This document shows, piece by piece, positions 1-8,796 of a stretch of DNA of 60,782 nucleotides (position 1 is the first letter of the stretch; each line of letters begins with the position of its first letter). The stretch spans positions 1 through 60,782 of the forward strand of contig RPFO01001001.1 of assembly GCA_009746045.1 (NCBI GenBank). Direction: 5' to 3'. The position numbers and the translations under genes were made by a program. Source of the DNA: Mesostigma viride. Taxonomy: Eukaryota > Streptophyta > Mesostigmatophyceae > Mesostigmatales > Mesostigmataceae. Under the pieces are notes generated by a model. That model saw only the letters and a program-made list of their open reading frames with translations, made no database searches and was not told where the DNA came from.

Positions 1-867
1 CGCAAATGAGAGCCCTTCACAACATGACGCAACGACATGAGCCCCATAAACGGGGCCATAGTGAGCTTGGAGGGTCAAAACGTTGAAAATAGGTGTTGTA
101 TAAGTTATACAGCATCAAACATGCATCAAACATCATGACTGGATGACCTAATATGACTGAATCAGGCAGCCATAGCCAAAGCATCATCCACTTTCACAAC
201 GTGTTGAGCACATGCCTCGTGGGAACGGAGGTGCTGGGTTTTCATTCCATAACGCGTGCAATACTGAAAGAAAGAGGCACGTGTAATGCAAGGCTTGGAT
301 AGGTTGAGTGATCCATGAGCTTACATGCAGGCAAAGATGACGCTGGAATGCATGCTAGCAAATGGTGGCAAGATGCTAACTACGTTTCACGAGGGTGACC
401 CCATTCCCCTCCTCGGGCGCGTGTGCCCCCATTCCCCTCCTCGGGGCGCGTGTGCCCCCATTCGGCCCTCTGGGCGCGTGTGCCCCCATTCCCTCCCGTG
501 GGCCGCGTGTGTTGTCGGCCCTCTGTCGGCCCGCGTGGGTGCCGTGGGGGGCCGTGTGGGTGGTGGGGCCGTGGGGGGCGTGGGGGCAAAAGGGCCCTTA
601 TACTCGGTGGGAGGAAAGAAACAAAAAAATCAAAAGGTGTGGTGGTTCGAACCCGCGTTTCTCGGTCATCTTCCCAGTGAAGGGTAGCGACTCCACGCCT
701 GTCCGCCCCGTGAGCTGCGAGCCTCGGGTCCGCGTTTCTGTCATCTTCCCAGTCAAGGGTAGCCACTCCACGCGATCCCTCCGCCCGCAGGCGATGGTAA
801 TCTATCGTTTTTTTCCCCTTATAAGCGTGTTTTTTCTGGGGGGTGGCGGTTGGCGGGTGGCGGGCGG
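1..867. repeat. Left flank: no gene, short GC-rich direct repeats
   Basis: No convincing gene. Positions about 399-510 hold four imperfect ~28-bp copies built on a CCCCATTC...GCGCGTGTG pattern. Positions about 653-698 and 731-775 are two copies of a ~45-bp sequence spaced ~78 bp apart (core TCATCTTCCCAGT followed by AAGGGTAG). Open frames here have repetitive, low-complexity translations. The first ~380 bases are unremarkable AT-richer DNA. Confidence 0.6.
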
Positions 868-1145
868 GGCTATTGGGGCTATTGGGGCTATTGGGGTTAT
901 TGGGGTTATTGGGGCTATTGGGGCTATTGGGGCTATTGGGGTTATTGGGGTTATTGGGGCTATTGGGGCTATTGGGGTTATTGGGGTTATTGGGGTTATT
1001 GGGGCTATCGGGGCTATCGGGGCTATTGGGGTTATTGGGGTTATTGGGGTTATTGGGGTTATTGGGGTTATTGGGGCTATTGGGCTATCGGGGCTATCGG
1101 GGCTATTGGGGCTATTGGGGCTATTGGGCTATCGGGGCTATCGGG
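868..1145. repeat. 9-bp minisatellite (GGGGCTATT / GGGGTTATT)
   Basis: About 30 head-to-tail copies of a 9-bp unit alternate between GGGGCTATT and GGGGTTATT, with a few GGGGCTATC variants near the right end. Because 9 is divisible by 3, all frames stay open and give artificial repetitive proteins. It is followed directly by a GC-rich array. Confidence 0.9.
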
Positions 1146-1240
1146 GGCCGCCGGGCCGGGGGCGCAGGGCCGGGGCCGCAGGGCCGGGGGCGCAGGGCCG
1201 GGCCGCAGGGCCGGGGGCGCAGGGCCGGGCCGCGGAGCGG
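1146..1240. repeat. GC-rich minisatellite (GGGCCG/CAGGGCC)
   Basis: Tandem short units of the form GCAGGGCCGGG with small length variation, contiguous with the 9-bp array. Non-coding by appearance. Confidence 0.75.
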
Positions 1241-1837
1241 TGGGGGTTGGTGGGAGGGGGGGGGCTGGTGGGCACACGCGTAGGAAACGTTACTAGGACA
1301 CTGGCATGACCGTTTCTAGATCAATATAAGCGGTTTATACCTATTGCAATGAATGAATACATGATTTAAGTGTCACTTACATAGCAAAAATTCGAATTTG
1401 AGCTAAGTTTCTCACAAACGGGTGACCAAACTCGAATTCTGAGGCGTGTTAGGGGTCAAATATCGTTGGAAAGGTAGTACAACTATCAAAAAATTAGTAC
1501 AATTGCTATAGAAGTAGTACAAATATCTCGGAAGTAGTACAAATGTCAGTCCATAGTACAGATCTCGGTTCGACAGAATTAGCGTGCCGGACTTAGCGCA
1601 CGATGCATGGGTGCGTGAATTTAATGCATATAACGCGCTATTTTTATGTAAAATGCAATTGTTGAGTGCATAAAGGCTTGCACAACACTTGAAATGGTTG
1701 TTAGTGAGTAAAAGTGAGCGAGTGCAAGCAAGCGAGCGAAATCAAGCGAGTAAACGCGGCAATCTGCACCAATTCGCCATCAATTTGCTGGATCTGGAAC
1801 GAAATATGAAACGCCACGAAAACGAAGCGGGCGATAA
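1241..1837. other. Non-coding flank with short AGTACAA-type repeats
   Basis: No gene seen. Between about 1,470 and 1,565 the motif AGTAGTACAA or AGTACAA recurs five times. The rest is AT-rich unique DNA. Confidence 0.5.
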
Positions 1838-2475
1838 GGTGTGTCCTTAGCTAGCTTACATCAAAGCCGCTATCAATCGTTATTTTCTTTGCGTTTCTAG
1901 CTAGCTTAGATCAAAGCCGGCACTCATCGTCATTTTCTTTGCGTTTCTAGCTAGCTTAGATCAAAGCCGGCACCCATCGTCATTTTCTTTGCGTTTCTAG
2001 CTAGCTTAGATCAAAGCCGGCACTCATCGTCATTTTCTTTGCGTTTCTAGCTAGCTTAGATCAAAGCCGGCACTCATCGTCATTTTCTTTGCGTTTCTAG
2101 CTAGCTTAGATCAAAGCCGGCACCCATCGTCATTTTCTTTGCGTTTCTAGCTAGCTTAGATCAAAGCCGGCACTCATCGTCATTTTCTTTGCGTTTCTAG
2201 CTAGCTTAGATCAAAGCCGGCACTCATCGTCATTTTCTTTGCGTTTCTAGCTAGCTTAGATCAAAGCCGGCACCCATCGTCATTTTCTTTGCGTTTCTAG
2301 CTAGCTTAGATCAAAGCCGGCACTCATCGTCATTTTCTTTGCGTTTCTAGCTAGCTTATATCAAAGCCGGCACCCATCGTCATTTTCTTTGCGTTTCTAG
2401 CTAGCTTAGATCAAAGCCGGCACTCATCGTCATTTTCTTTGCGTTTCTAGCTAGCTTAAACCAATGCCGGCATCC
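1838..2475. repeat. 50-bp satellite array with a 150-bp higher-order pattern
   Basis: About 12 copies of a 50-bp unit (contains TTTCTAGCTAGCTTAGATC and AAAGCCGGCAC). The copies differ at one position, CACTC or CACCC. Reading copies from 1,921 the order is T,C,T,T,C,T,T,C,T,C,T, so most of the array follows a three-unit (150-bp) higher-order period. First and last copies are degenerate. Confidence 0.92.
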
Positions 2476-2559
2476 TCCCATTGCTATTTCGTTTCTAGCT
2501 ACGCCCTTGGTAGCATAGATGATCATTTGTCCATCCTTGTCGATTCCCATGGTATTATT

Positions 2560-4165
2560 AAAGTGGCTAGCCTATTTTTACTATGGGATAAGCTATCAAA
2601 TTTTTATTAAGGCCATAGCCTTGTTTGTTTATGGGAAGTGCTGCCACCATTATGCACATGGCACCTAACCCACAGCCCACTTTTATAGGGGAAATGCTGT
2701 CAAAATTTTATTAAGGGCCATAGCCTTGATTTATTTATGGGAAGTGCTGCCACCGTTATGCACGTGGCACCTAACCCACAGCCCACTTTTATAGGGGAAA
2801 TGCTGTCAAAATTTTATTAAGGCCCTAGCCTTGTTTGTTTATGGGAAGTGATGCCACCATTATGCACATGGCACCTAACCCACAGCCCACTTTTATAGGG
2901 GAAATGCTGTCAAAATTTTATTAAGGCCCTAGCCTTGTTTGTTTATGGGAAGTGATGCCACCATTATGCACATGGCACCTAACCCACAGCCCACTTTTAT
3001 AGGGGAAATGCTGTCAAAATTTTATTAAGGCCCTAGCCTTGATTTATTTATGGGAAGTGCTGCCACTCATTTGCACATGGCACCTAACCCACAGCCCACT
3101 TTTATAGGGGAAATGCTGTCAAAATTTTACTAAGGCCCTAGCCTTGATTTATTTATGGGAAGTGATGCCACCATTATGCACATGGCACCTAACCCACAGC
3201 CCACTTTTATAGGGGAAATGCTGTCAAAATTTTACTAAGGCCCTAGCCTTGATTTATTTATGGGAAGTGCTGCCACTCATTTGCACATGGCACCTAACCC
3301 ACAGCCCACTTTTATAGGGGAAATGCTGTCAAAATTTTACTAAGGCCCTAGCCTTGATTTATTTATGGGAAGTGCTGCCACCATTATGCACATGGCACCT
3401 AACCCACAGCCCACTTTTATAGGGGAAATGCTGTCAAAATTTTACTAAGGCCCTAGCCTTGATTTATTTATGGGAAGTGCTGCCACTCATTTGCACATGG
3501 CACCTAACCCACAGCCCACTTTTATAGGGGAAATGCTGTCAAAATTTTACTAAGGCCCTAGCCTTGATTTATTTATGGGAAGTGCTGCCACTCATTTGCA
3601 CATGGCACCTAACCCACAGCCCACTTTTATAGGGGAAATGCTGTCAAAATTTTACTAAGGCCCTAGCCTTGATTTATTTATGGGAAGTGATGCCACCATT
3701 ATGCACATGGCACCTAACCCACAGCCCACTTTTATAGGGGAAATGCTGTCAAAATTTTACTAAGGCCCTAGCCTTGATTTATTTATGGGAAGTGCTGCCA
3801 CTCATTTGCACATGGCACCTAACCCACAGCCCACTTTTATAGGGGAAATGCTGTCAAAATTTTACTAAGGCCCTAGCCTTGATTTATTTATGGGAAGTGC
3901 TGCCACCATTATGCACATGGCACCTAACCCACAGCCCACTTTTATAGGGGAAATGCTGTCAAAATTTTACTAAGGCCCTAGCCTTGATTTATTTATGGGA
4001 AGTGCTGCCACTCATTTGCACATGGCACCTAACCCACAGCCCACTTTTATAGGGGAAATGCTGTCAAAATTTTACTAAGGCCCTAGCCTTGATTTATTTA
4101 TGGGAAGTGCTGCCACTCATTTGCACATGGCACCTAACCCACAGCCCACTTTTATAGGGGAAATG
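2560..4165. repeat. 105-bp satellite array, about 15 copies
   Basis: The landmark GAAATGCTGT recurs at 2691, 2797, 2901, 3005, 3110, 3215 and so on to about 4160, giving a period of 104-106 bp. Units contain GGCACCTAACCCACAGCCCA and a variable patch (CCACCATTATG or CCACTCATTTG) that alternates between copies. Two further copies lie inside the viral block at 7,655-7,857. Confidence 0.93.
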
Positions 4166-4370
4166 CCTGTACTTGGTTATACTTCGATCGAGGCAACTAT
4201 CCTAGGAATGAATGAACATGCATTGAGTGAGACTTTGGGACTTGGTTTTATTCCATTTGGGACTTGGTTTTATTCCATTTACATTTATTACAAGTTTAGT
4301 TATTTACAAGGGTTCGTATATCTGACCAAGGCGAGACTAGGCGCCTATTCCCAAATAAGACTTGGCTAAT
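4166..4370. other. Junction between satellite and viral block
   Basis: Satellite similarity stops at 4,165 (AAATGCCTGTACTTGG replaces the usual AAATGCTGTCAA). The following ~200 bp is unique and AT-rich and includes a tandem duplication of a ~22-bp stretch (GGGACTTGGTTTTATTCC) at about 4,247-4,288. The first viral stop codon is at 4,371. I place the left edge of virus-like DNA here, but the exact breakpoint is not determined. Confidence 0.45.
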
Positions 4371-5288
4371 CTAGCAGTAGTTCATCAGGAAAAAGAAAAC
4401 AGCATCGCTGATCAGGCCAGTGCGGTGCAGCTCGCGGAAATAGCTCCTCTTGGCGAGCTCGGGGCACTCGGAAAAATCGTACTGGCACTTGTGAGGGGCG
4501 GAGGTGCCGGCCACAGTCATCATGCAACCCAGCTTCACCCCCTCAACGACCGTGTGATTATCGCACCGCTTCTCCTTATGCGCACACTGGTGGGAGGAGA
4601 AGCTGTCGTACAGCCCGTGGAAGTCGCAGCCATTGTTGGGGCAGGCGAAGTGGAGGTTGGCCAGGATCTCCTTGCCCATGTCGCTGTCGACGCTGATCAG
4701 CTCCACTGGCTGCTTGCACACGAAACACGCGGGGTTGCCGAACCTGGCTCGCATGTTGTGCTTGTAGGAGAACTCGTGGGCGCCAGGGACGCAAGTGGAG
4801 ACCTCAGTAACGATGCGGTCGACCTTGCAGACGTGCTCCACGGAGTACTTGATGCCGCCCTTGACGACGCGGGCGACATCCACCAGAACGGCGCGCGGGT
4901 TGGTGCATCTGGAGCCGTGGAAATAGCACATGGTGGAGGAGAGCTTCTGCGTCCGGGTGGGAGTGGAGCTCGCAGGATCGCGCGCGGGGGTGGCGACTTG
5001 TCCCTCGGGCTCGTCGACAGCGCGCTGGGGAGTGAAGCCGGGGGGAAAATCCTCCTGCTCGGCGTCCGCGCGCACGGGAGTCTTGTTTCCAGCCGTGTCC
5101 TCGGCGCCGTTGTCGTTGTCGGCGGAGTTTTCTTCGTTTTCTTCGGTCCAGCGCGCGACAGAGGGCTCGCTGGATTCCGCGCTGTGTGCGATGGAGCGAT
5201 GGGGGCAGCAAGCGCGCTTGGGGGGGCTCGTTACGCTCGCGCCCTGGTCCGTCACCATCTTGTTCTTGGAGGAAGCGCGAGTCTCCAT
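4371..5288 (-). CDS. Zinc-binding SIAH/TRAF-like protein, paralogue of the gene at 13332
   Basis: About 305 residues. The N-terminal third is low-complexity and acidic. The C-terminal half is rich in paired Cys/His: a CFVC knuckle, then ACPNNGC, HQC and a late Cys/His cluster. The order C-x2-C, CPN-x2-C, H..C, C matches the gene at 13332-14045 and resembles SIAH/TRAF-type zinc fingers, which often accompany E3 ubiquitin ligase activity. A classical RING is not evident. I start it at the METRASS codon (5288), because the frame upstream runs through a promoter with a TATA box (5368-5376, minus) and a heat-shock element. Role inferred: nuclear or cytosolic modulator of host proteins. Confidence 0.7.
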   Translation of the reverse strand: METRASSKNKMVTDQGASVTSPPKRACCPHRSIAHSAESSEPSVARWTEENEENSADNDNGAEDTAGNKTPVRADAEQEDFPPGFTPQRAVDEPEGQVATPARDPASSTPTRTQKLSSTMCYFHGSRCTNPRAVLVDVARVVKGGIKYSVEHVCKVDRIVTEVSTCVPGAHEFSYKHNMRARFGNPACFVCKQPVELISVDSDMGKEILANLHFACPNNGCDFHGLYDSFSSHQCAHKEKRCDNHTVVEGVKLGCMMTVAGTSAPHKCQYDFSECPELAKRSYFRELHRTGLISDAVFFFLMNYC

Positions 5289-5367
5289 GGAAAGAGAGAG
5301 GGTTTGGATGCTTGGGAGCTTCTTGTGGGTGGCGATGGCGGAGTGGCCTGCCCAGCCTCCTCCCTCT

Positions 5368-5472
5368 CCTTTATGCACTTCGGCCTGGTGGTCCACCTTC
5401 TAGAAGATTCCCGGGCGGCCAATGGGAACGCTCCGTTTCGGTCCTTCCAGAAGGACTGACGAGGGGACCAAT
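5368..5472 (-). promoter_or_regulatory. Heat-shock-type promoter: TATA, two heat-shock elements, two CCAAT boxes
   Basis: Read for the minus-strand gene starting at 5288. GCATAAAGG (5368-5376) is a TATA box about 80-88 bases before the start. TTCtaGAAgaTTC at 5398-5410 is a perfect three-unit heat-shock element. GTCCTTCCAGAAGGAC (5441-5456) is a perfect palindrome containing TTCnnGAA. CCAAT occurs at 5419-5423 and 5468-5472, each followed by a similar GGA..CGCTCCGTTT block. Confidence 0.7.
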
Positions 5473-5683
5473 CGGATCGCTCCGTTTGCGAGACTGGGAT
5501 CGGGGCTGACCCGGCCCGGTACCGGCGCCGCGCCACGCCGCGCCACGTCGCGCCACAGGGCCCGGGCCGGTGCGGTGACGCGCGGCGGGCCTCCCGGCGC
5601 GGTTACGGATCTGACAACCAGTGCCACTTGTAAGATCCCGTGACACTTGGCGCGTTCGTGCGCTGTCGAAGAGAAAGCGGAGA
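5473..5683. other. GC-rich spacer
   Basis: No gene seen. It contains repeated GCGCCAC units (about 5,527-5,555) and a GGCCCGGGCC palindrome. It may be the distal part of the 5288 promoter. Confidence 0.4.
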
Positions 5684-5725
5684 GCGTGTCAATCAATCGA
5701 TTGCAATTATTAATTATTGACACGC
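5684..5725. terminator. 10-bp inverted repeat at the 3' end of the 5714 gene
   Basis: GCGTGTCAAT (5684-5693) and ATTGACACGC (5716-5725) are perfect inverted arms around a 22-base AT-rich loop. The right arm overlaps the stop codon of the minus-strand gene, so a 3'-end or processing signal is likely. A protein-binding palindrome is the alternative. Confidence 0.5.
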
Positions 5726-6619
5726 CACCATTTTTCCCTCGACGGATGAACACAGCGCGCGCGATCGACGTTCCTCCTGCTTGAGTCTCATCACCTTGTG
5801 ATTTTCCTTTACGCGTTCATCGCTGGCCACGGCGTCGTGAACGCCCTCGGCCTTGAACACCGGCTCCCACACATCCCTGCTCCTTTTCGCCACCGATACG
5901 GGGTTCTCTTTGGTGCGACGGATCTTATCGGTCTCGAGCACTTGCAAAAAATGCATGGCGGCACTCTGCACATCGCTGTTCAAGTCCCTCGATGAACCGC
6001 TCGCTTTGTACAAGTCGCGCAACTGAGCCGCCGTCTTTCCCGTAACGGTCACATTGTTGGTATCATGAACGATCGGATATAGCATACCGCATCCCTTATG
6101 ATCATCCATATACCCCTTTATAGCATCGTTCAGCTGGCGAGCGGACAAGCTGCTCTTCACGCGGCTGTGATCGTCCAAGTTTACCAGCGCCCCCTCCTTG
6201 GCATCCGCCCGCCTCAGGATGTCCTCGGCCAGAGTACGGTCCGCGTTCAAGTACCGCTCCAGAAGGACGGACATCTTCTCGCGGAACTTGGCGGCCATCT
6301 TGCCGGGGAGCAGCATTATGATGCGCGTCAGGCCCTGACGGTCCGTAACCGGGGTGTCTCGCTGCCCGGGACCGGGGAATTTGAAGTGTGATCTGAAACT
6401 ACACACCTCCTCATGCTCCTTCTCGAGGCGCGAGAAAGCGTGACTTGCCATCTGATGGGCGTTTATTTTAAGAGTCCCGTCCGGGTTCGCGAACAGAATA
6501 CATTTTATGGCGTCGATTATTGAAATTCTCCCATCCTCTGTCACCCTTATCTTTCCAGCAAAGTTGGGGTCGTCTTCTTGTCCGTCAAGAGGCCTGAGGT
6601 ATTCAACGAGGGCGGACAT
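5714..6619 (-). CDS. BRO/KilA-N-like DNA-binding protein
   Basis: About 301 residues from the MSALVEYL start (6619). The N-terminal half carries FKFPGPGQRDTPVTD followed by IIMLLPGKMAAKFRE and LLERYLNAD, a pattern I associate with BRO/KilA-N-related domains of large DNA viruses and some protists. The C-terminal half is charged and unrecognised. The neighbour at 6860-7531 shares the FKFPGP.QRDTPV block and a duplicated promoter, so the two are paralogues over the N-terminal domain. A TATA box (CTATAAAGG, minus, 6730-6738) lies ~113 bases upstream. DNA binding is inferred from family resemblance. Confidence 0.65.
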   Translation of the reverse strand: MSALVEYLRPLDGQEDDPNFAGKIRVTEDGRISIIDAIKCILFANPDGTLKINAHQMASHAFSRLEKEHEEVCSFRSHFKFPGPGQRDTPVTDRQGLTRIIMLLPGKMAAKFREKMSVLLERYLNADRTLAEDILRRADAKEGALVNLDDHSRVKSSLSARQLNDAIKGYMDDHKGCGMLYPIVHDTNNVTVTGKTAAQLRDLYKASGSSRDLNSDVQSAAMHFLQVLETDKIRRTKENPVSVAKRSRDVWEPVFKAEGVHDAVASDERVKENHKVMRLKQEERRSRALCSSVEGKMVACQ

Positions 6620-6729
6620 TGCTATTTGACTATGTATCGGGGATATTGTTTTGTTTTCAAAATAAACGAACACTGTGACAAGGAGAGGTGTGATCTACCA
6701 GCTACCACTTCCTCGGACCGGGTGTTCGG

Positions 6730-6833
6730 CCTTTATAGGAGCGACCGCCCCGCCGGCGCCCGTCGCATCGGTCACAGAACGCGACGTGGCTCGACCAAAG
6801 CGCATCCGTACTGTCGACCATCCGTCGGATGAC
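6730..6833 (-). promoter_or_regulatory. Promoter cassette, copy 1 of 2
   Basis: This ~104-bp block is repeated almost exactly at 7,563-7,665. It carries a TATA box (TCCTATAAAGG on the minus strand) and a GC-rich upstream part (GACCGATGCGACGGGCGCC on minus). It precedes the BRO-like gene starting at 6619. Confidence 0.7.
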
Positions 6834-6859
6834 GAGGCAATGACAAAAAATGATAGAAA

Positions 6860-7531
6860 CTAAACGAACACGTTGGGGTTCTGCAACTCGATCTCTTTAT
6901 CGAGGGTCAGTTCGATGTCGTACAGATCGCAGAGTTCCTTAAGGGCTAGTAGCTTTTCCACAGTCACGTTGGGTGTTGTAACGGTGCGGAAAACATGCAA
7001 CCTCTTGGAGTAGCCCGGATAATCGAGGGCGTATCCCAGCACCTGTCCCACACCTTGGAAGGCCTGGCTGAACTCTTTGACTTCGATAACCACCTTGGGG
7101 TCGTGACAGAGGATATCAATCACTCCAGCCCTGCACCTGACTTCGCGTTCTCCATTGACACGGGCAGCCAGATCAGCTTGAACGTCCTTTTCGGTCAATT
7201 GCCTTTTCCTCTTTTTATGAGAATTCGCGGTAATCAGGACTCGTTCAAGCTCCTCCCATGACGAGCAGGTCTTGATAGACGTGACGAATTCGTATGAGAG
7301 ACAAGACAGATGGCACAAAATGGTTTTCAGCTCTGGGAACGTCGCTACAGGGGTGTCTCGTTGCCTGGGACCTGGGAATTTGAAGTTGTCCACCTCCGAT
7401 ACCTCGGGATGGCTCTTCTTGAGTCTGAACCATGTAGTTTTTGCGGAGGGGTCTCCAATAGTGGCTATGGTATCGTAAACAGATATTTTGCCATCCGGGG
7501 TGATGCGAAATTTCCCGTCGTTTTTCGCCAT
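6860..7531 (-). CDS. BRO-like domain fused to a PD-(D/E)XK nuclease-like domain
   Basis: About 223 residues from MAKNDGKF (7531), chosen because a TATA box (CTATAAAAGG, minus) sits ~35 bases upstream; in-frame codons further upstream belong to the duplicated promoter. The N-terminus (to ~residue 85) shares FKFPGPRQRDTPV with the 5714 gene. The C-terminal ~110 residues read GVIDILCHDPKVVIEVKEF then GQVLGYALDYPGYSKRLHVF, matching the C-terminal domain of the gene at 15871. The spacing D(VID)...E-V-K fits a restriction-endonuclease-like PD-(D/E)XK core. Nuclease activity is inferred, not shown. Confidence 0.65.
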   Translation of the reverse strand: MAKNDGKFRITPDGKISVYDTIATIGDPSAKTTWFRLKKSHPEVSEVDNFKFPGPRQRDTPVATFPELKTILCHLSCLSYEFVTSIKTCSSWEELERVLITANSHKKRKRQLTEKDVQADLAARVNGEREVRCRAGVIDILCHDPKVVIEVKEFSQAFQGVGQVLGYALDYPGYSKRLHVFRTVTTPNVTVEKLLALKELCDLYDIELTLDKEIELQNPNVFV

Positions 7532-7562
7532 GGTTCTGAGGCACCATCGTAAGCGCGCCAGA

Positions 7563-7665
7563 CCTTTTATAGGAGCGACCGCCCCGCCGGCGCCCGTCGC
7601 ATCGGTCACGGGACGCGACGTGGCTCGACCAAAGCGCGTCCGTACCGTCGACCATCCGTAGCCTT
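7563..7665 (-). promoter_or_regulatory. Promoter cassette, copy 2 of 2
   Basis: Near-identical to 6,730-6,833, with TATA box CTATAAAAGG (minus, 7,563-7,572). It ends where the 105-bp satellite remnant begins (after CCATCCGTAG). It drives the BRO-nuclease gene starting at 7531. Confidence 0.7.
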
Positions 7666-7857
7666 GATTTATATATGGGAAGTGCTGCCACCGTTATGCA
7701 CGTGGCACCTAACCCACGCCCATTTTTATAGGGGAAATGCTGTCAAAATTTTATTAAGGCCCTAGCCTTGATTATTTATGGGAAGTGCTGCCACCGTTAT
7801 GCACATGGCACCTAACCCACGGCCCATTTTTATAGGGGAAATGCTGTCAAAAAAATA
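7655..7857. repeat. Two copies of the 105-bp satellite inside the viral block
   Basis: GAAATGCTGT-type landmarks at 7734 and 7838 and the flanking GGCACCTAACCCAC block match the array at 2,560-4,165. Thus the segment 4,166-7,655 (three genes) is bracketed by the same satellite. Confidence 0.9.
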
Positions 7858-7859
7858 TA

Positions 7860-8575
7860 CTAATGCTCCATGGGCTGTGCCGGGTCGCCAGGGAGCGTCC
7901 CCCTATGGTATATGTTCTGGTACACCGCCCACGCGGCCGGATCCGTTTGCCGCATGTCGCTCTTTCGAATCGTCCTGGCGGCCCGGTGGAATAGCGTCTC
8001 CTTGGGGAGCCAGTCGTCCATGTGTCGCAGAGGCTCCGACGGTCTCGTGAGAAACTCCTCGTCGGCGGCGGTGCGTTGGCGGTTCTTCCAAGGGATGGGC
8101 GGCTGTTTCAACCCCATTTCCCCGACGCTGCGGCGGTACCGTTGCCGCCCTTCGGCCAGATTTTGCTGCATATCGAATATCTTGGTTCGCGCGTATTTCC
8201 TGTCCCTGGCCTGTTCGTACCGTTTTCGCGAATCCTGCTGGCCTGTTCGCGGATCGATGAACTGCATGTACGGATTGGAAACGAAGTCGTCGTCGAGATC
8301 GTTCGCCGCCTTGTACATCTCAAACGATTGCTCGTGCATCGCGTACGGTTCGGGCCCTTGATTCCTATACACCTTCGGGAACCACCCCTCGAAATCCGAC
8401 TCGGACCCCGTGCCGCGATCGAAGCGGCGAGGCCCTCGCATCGACCGCGTGTCCGGGGGGACCACGCGCGGCGGGGTTCGGCGCCGTTGGCCCGCACGCG
8501 ATGCCTCGTTTTCGTTTTCGGTTTCGTCGCCTTCCTTTTTCTCCCGCTCGAACGGACGCCGAGTGCGCGAGCCAT
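7860..8575 (-). CDS. Unrecognised viral protein with basic N-terminus (one frameshift)
   Basis: Two frames join at a run of six G (8455-8460). The N-terminal part begins MARALGVRSSGRKRKATK at 8575; an AT-rich stretch with overlapping TATATA sequences abuts the start codon, as in other virion-type promoters here. The C-terminal ~200 residues are rich in Arg, Asp and aromatic residues, with no known motif seen. The basic KRK-rich start resembles the one at 44649. One base too many or too few in the G run would account for the break. Function unknown; a virion or DNA-associated protein is plausible. Confidence 0.55.
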
Positions 8576-8796
8576 ATATACTTATATATATAAAGGTACA
8601 CTCTTTTTTTTCAATAATAGATTTAACGCTTAAAAATCGTCACGGGGCTCATCCGCGTTTGTTGGTAGTGCCGCGCACCCGCCTCGTGTTGTACTATCGA
8701 CCTAACGTTATTTGGCGAATGCCGTCGCGTGTGGTGTGCATGTGCGCGTATGTGATTCAGGCCCGGCGGCGGATAAAAATAAAAATCAACAGGAGC

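Noticed and set aside
640-660. GGTTCGAACCC, a tRNA B-box-like sequence followed on the minus strand by a T-rich run
   Set aside because: No A box at the right distance and no cloverleaf or acceptor stem can be folded around it; the match is a short palindrome inside a repeated flank.
868-1145. Long open frames across the 9-bp array
   Set aside because: All frames are open because the unit is a multiple of three; the translations are pure repeats.
868-1145. Telomere repeat
   Set aside because: The unit GGGGCTATT differs from known green-algal telomere units (TTTAGGG, TTTTAGGG), and the array is internal.
1838-4165. CRISPR array
   Set aside because: The repeats are contiguous with no unique spacers; they are satellites in a eukaryotic context.
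4362-5459. 365-codon plus-strand frame opposite the zinc-protein gene
   Set aside because: Antisense shadow of a GC-rich gene. Cys/His motifs and promoter elements support the minus strand instead.
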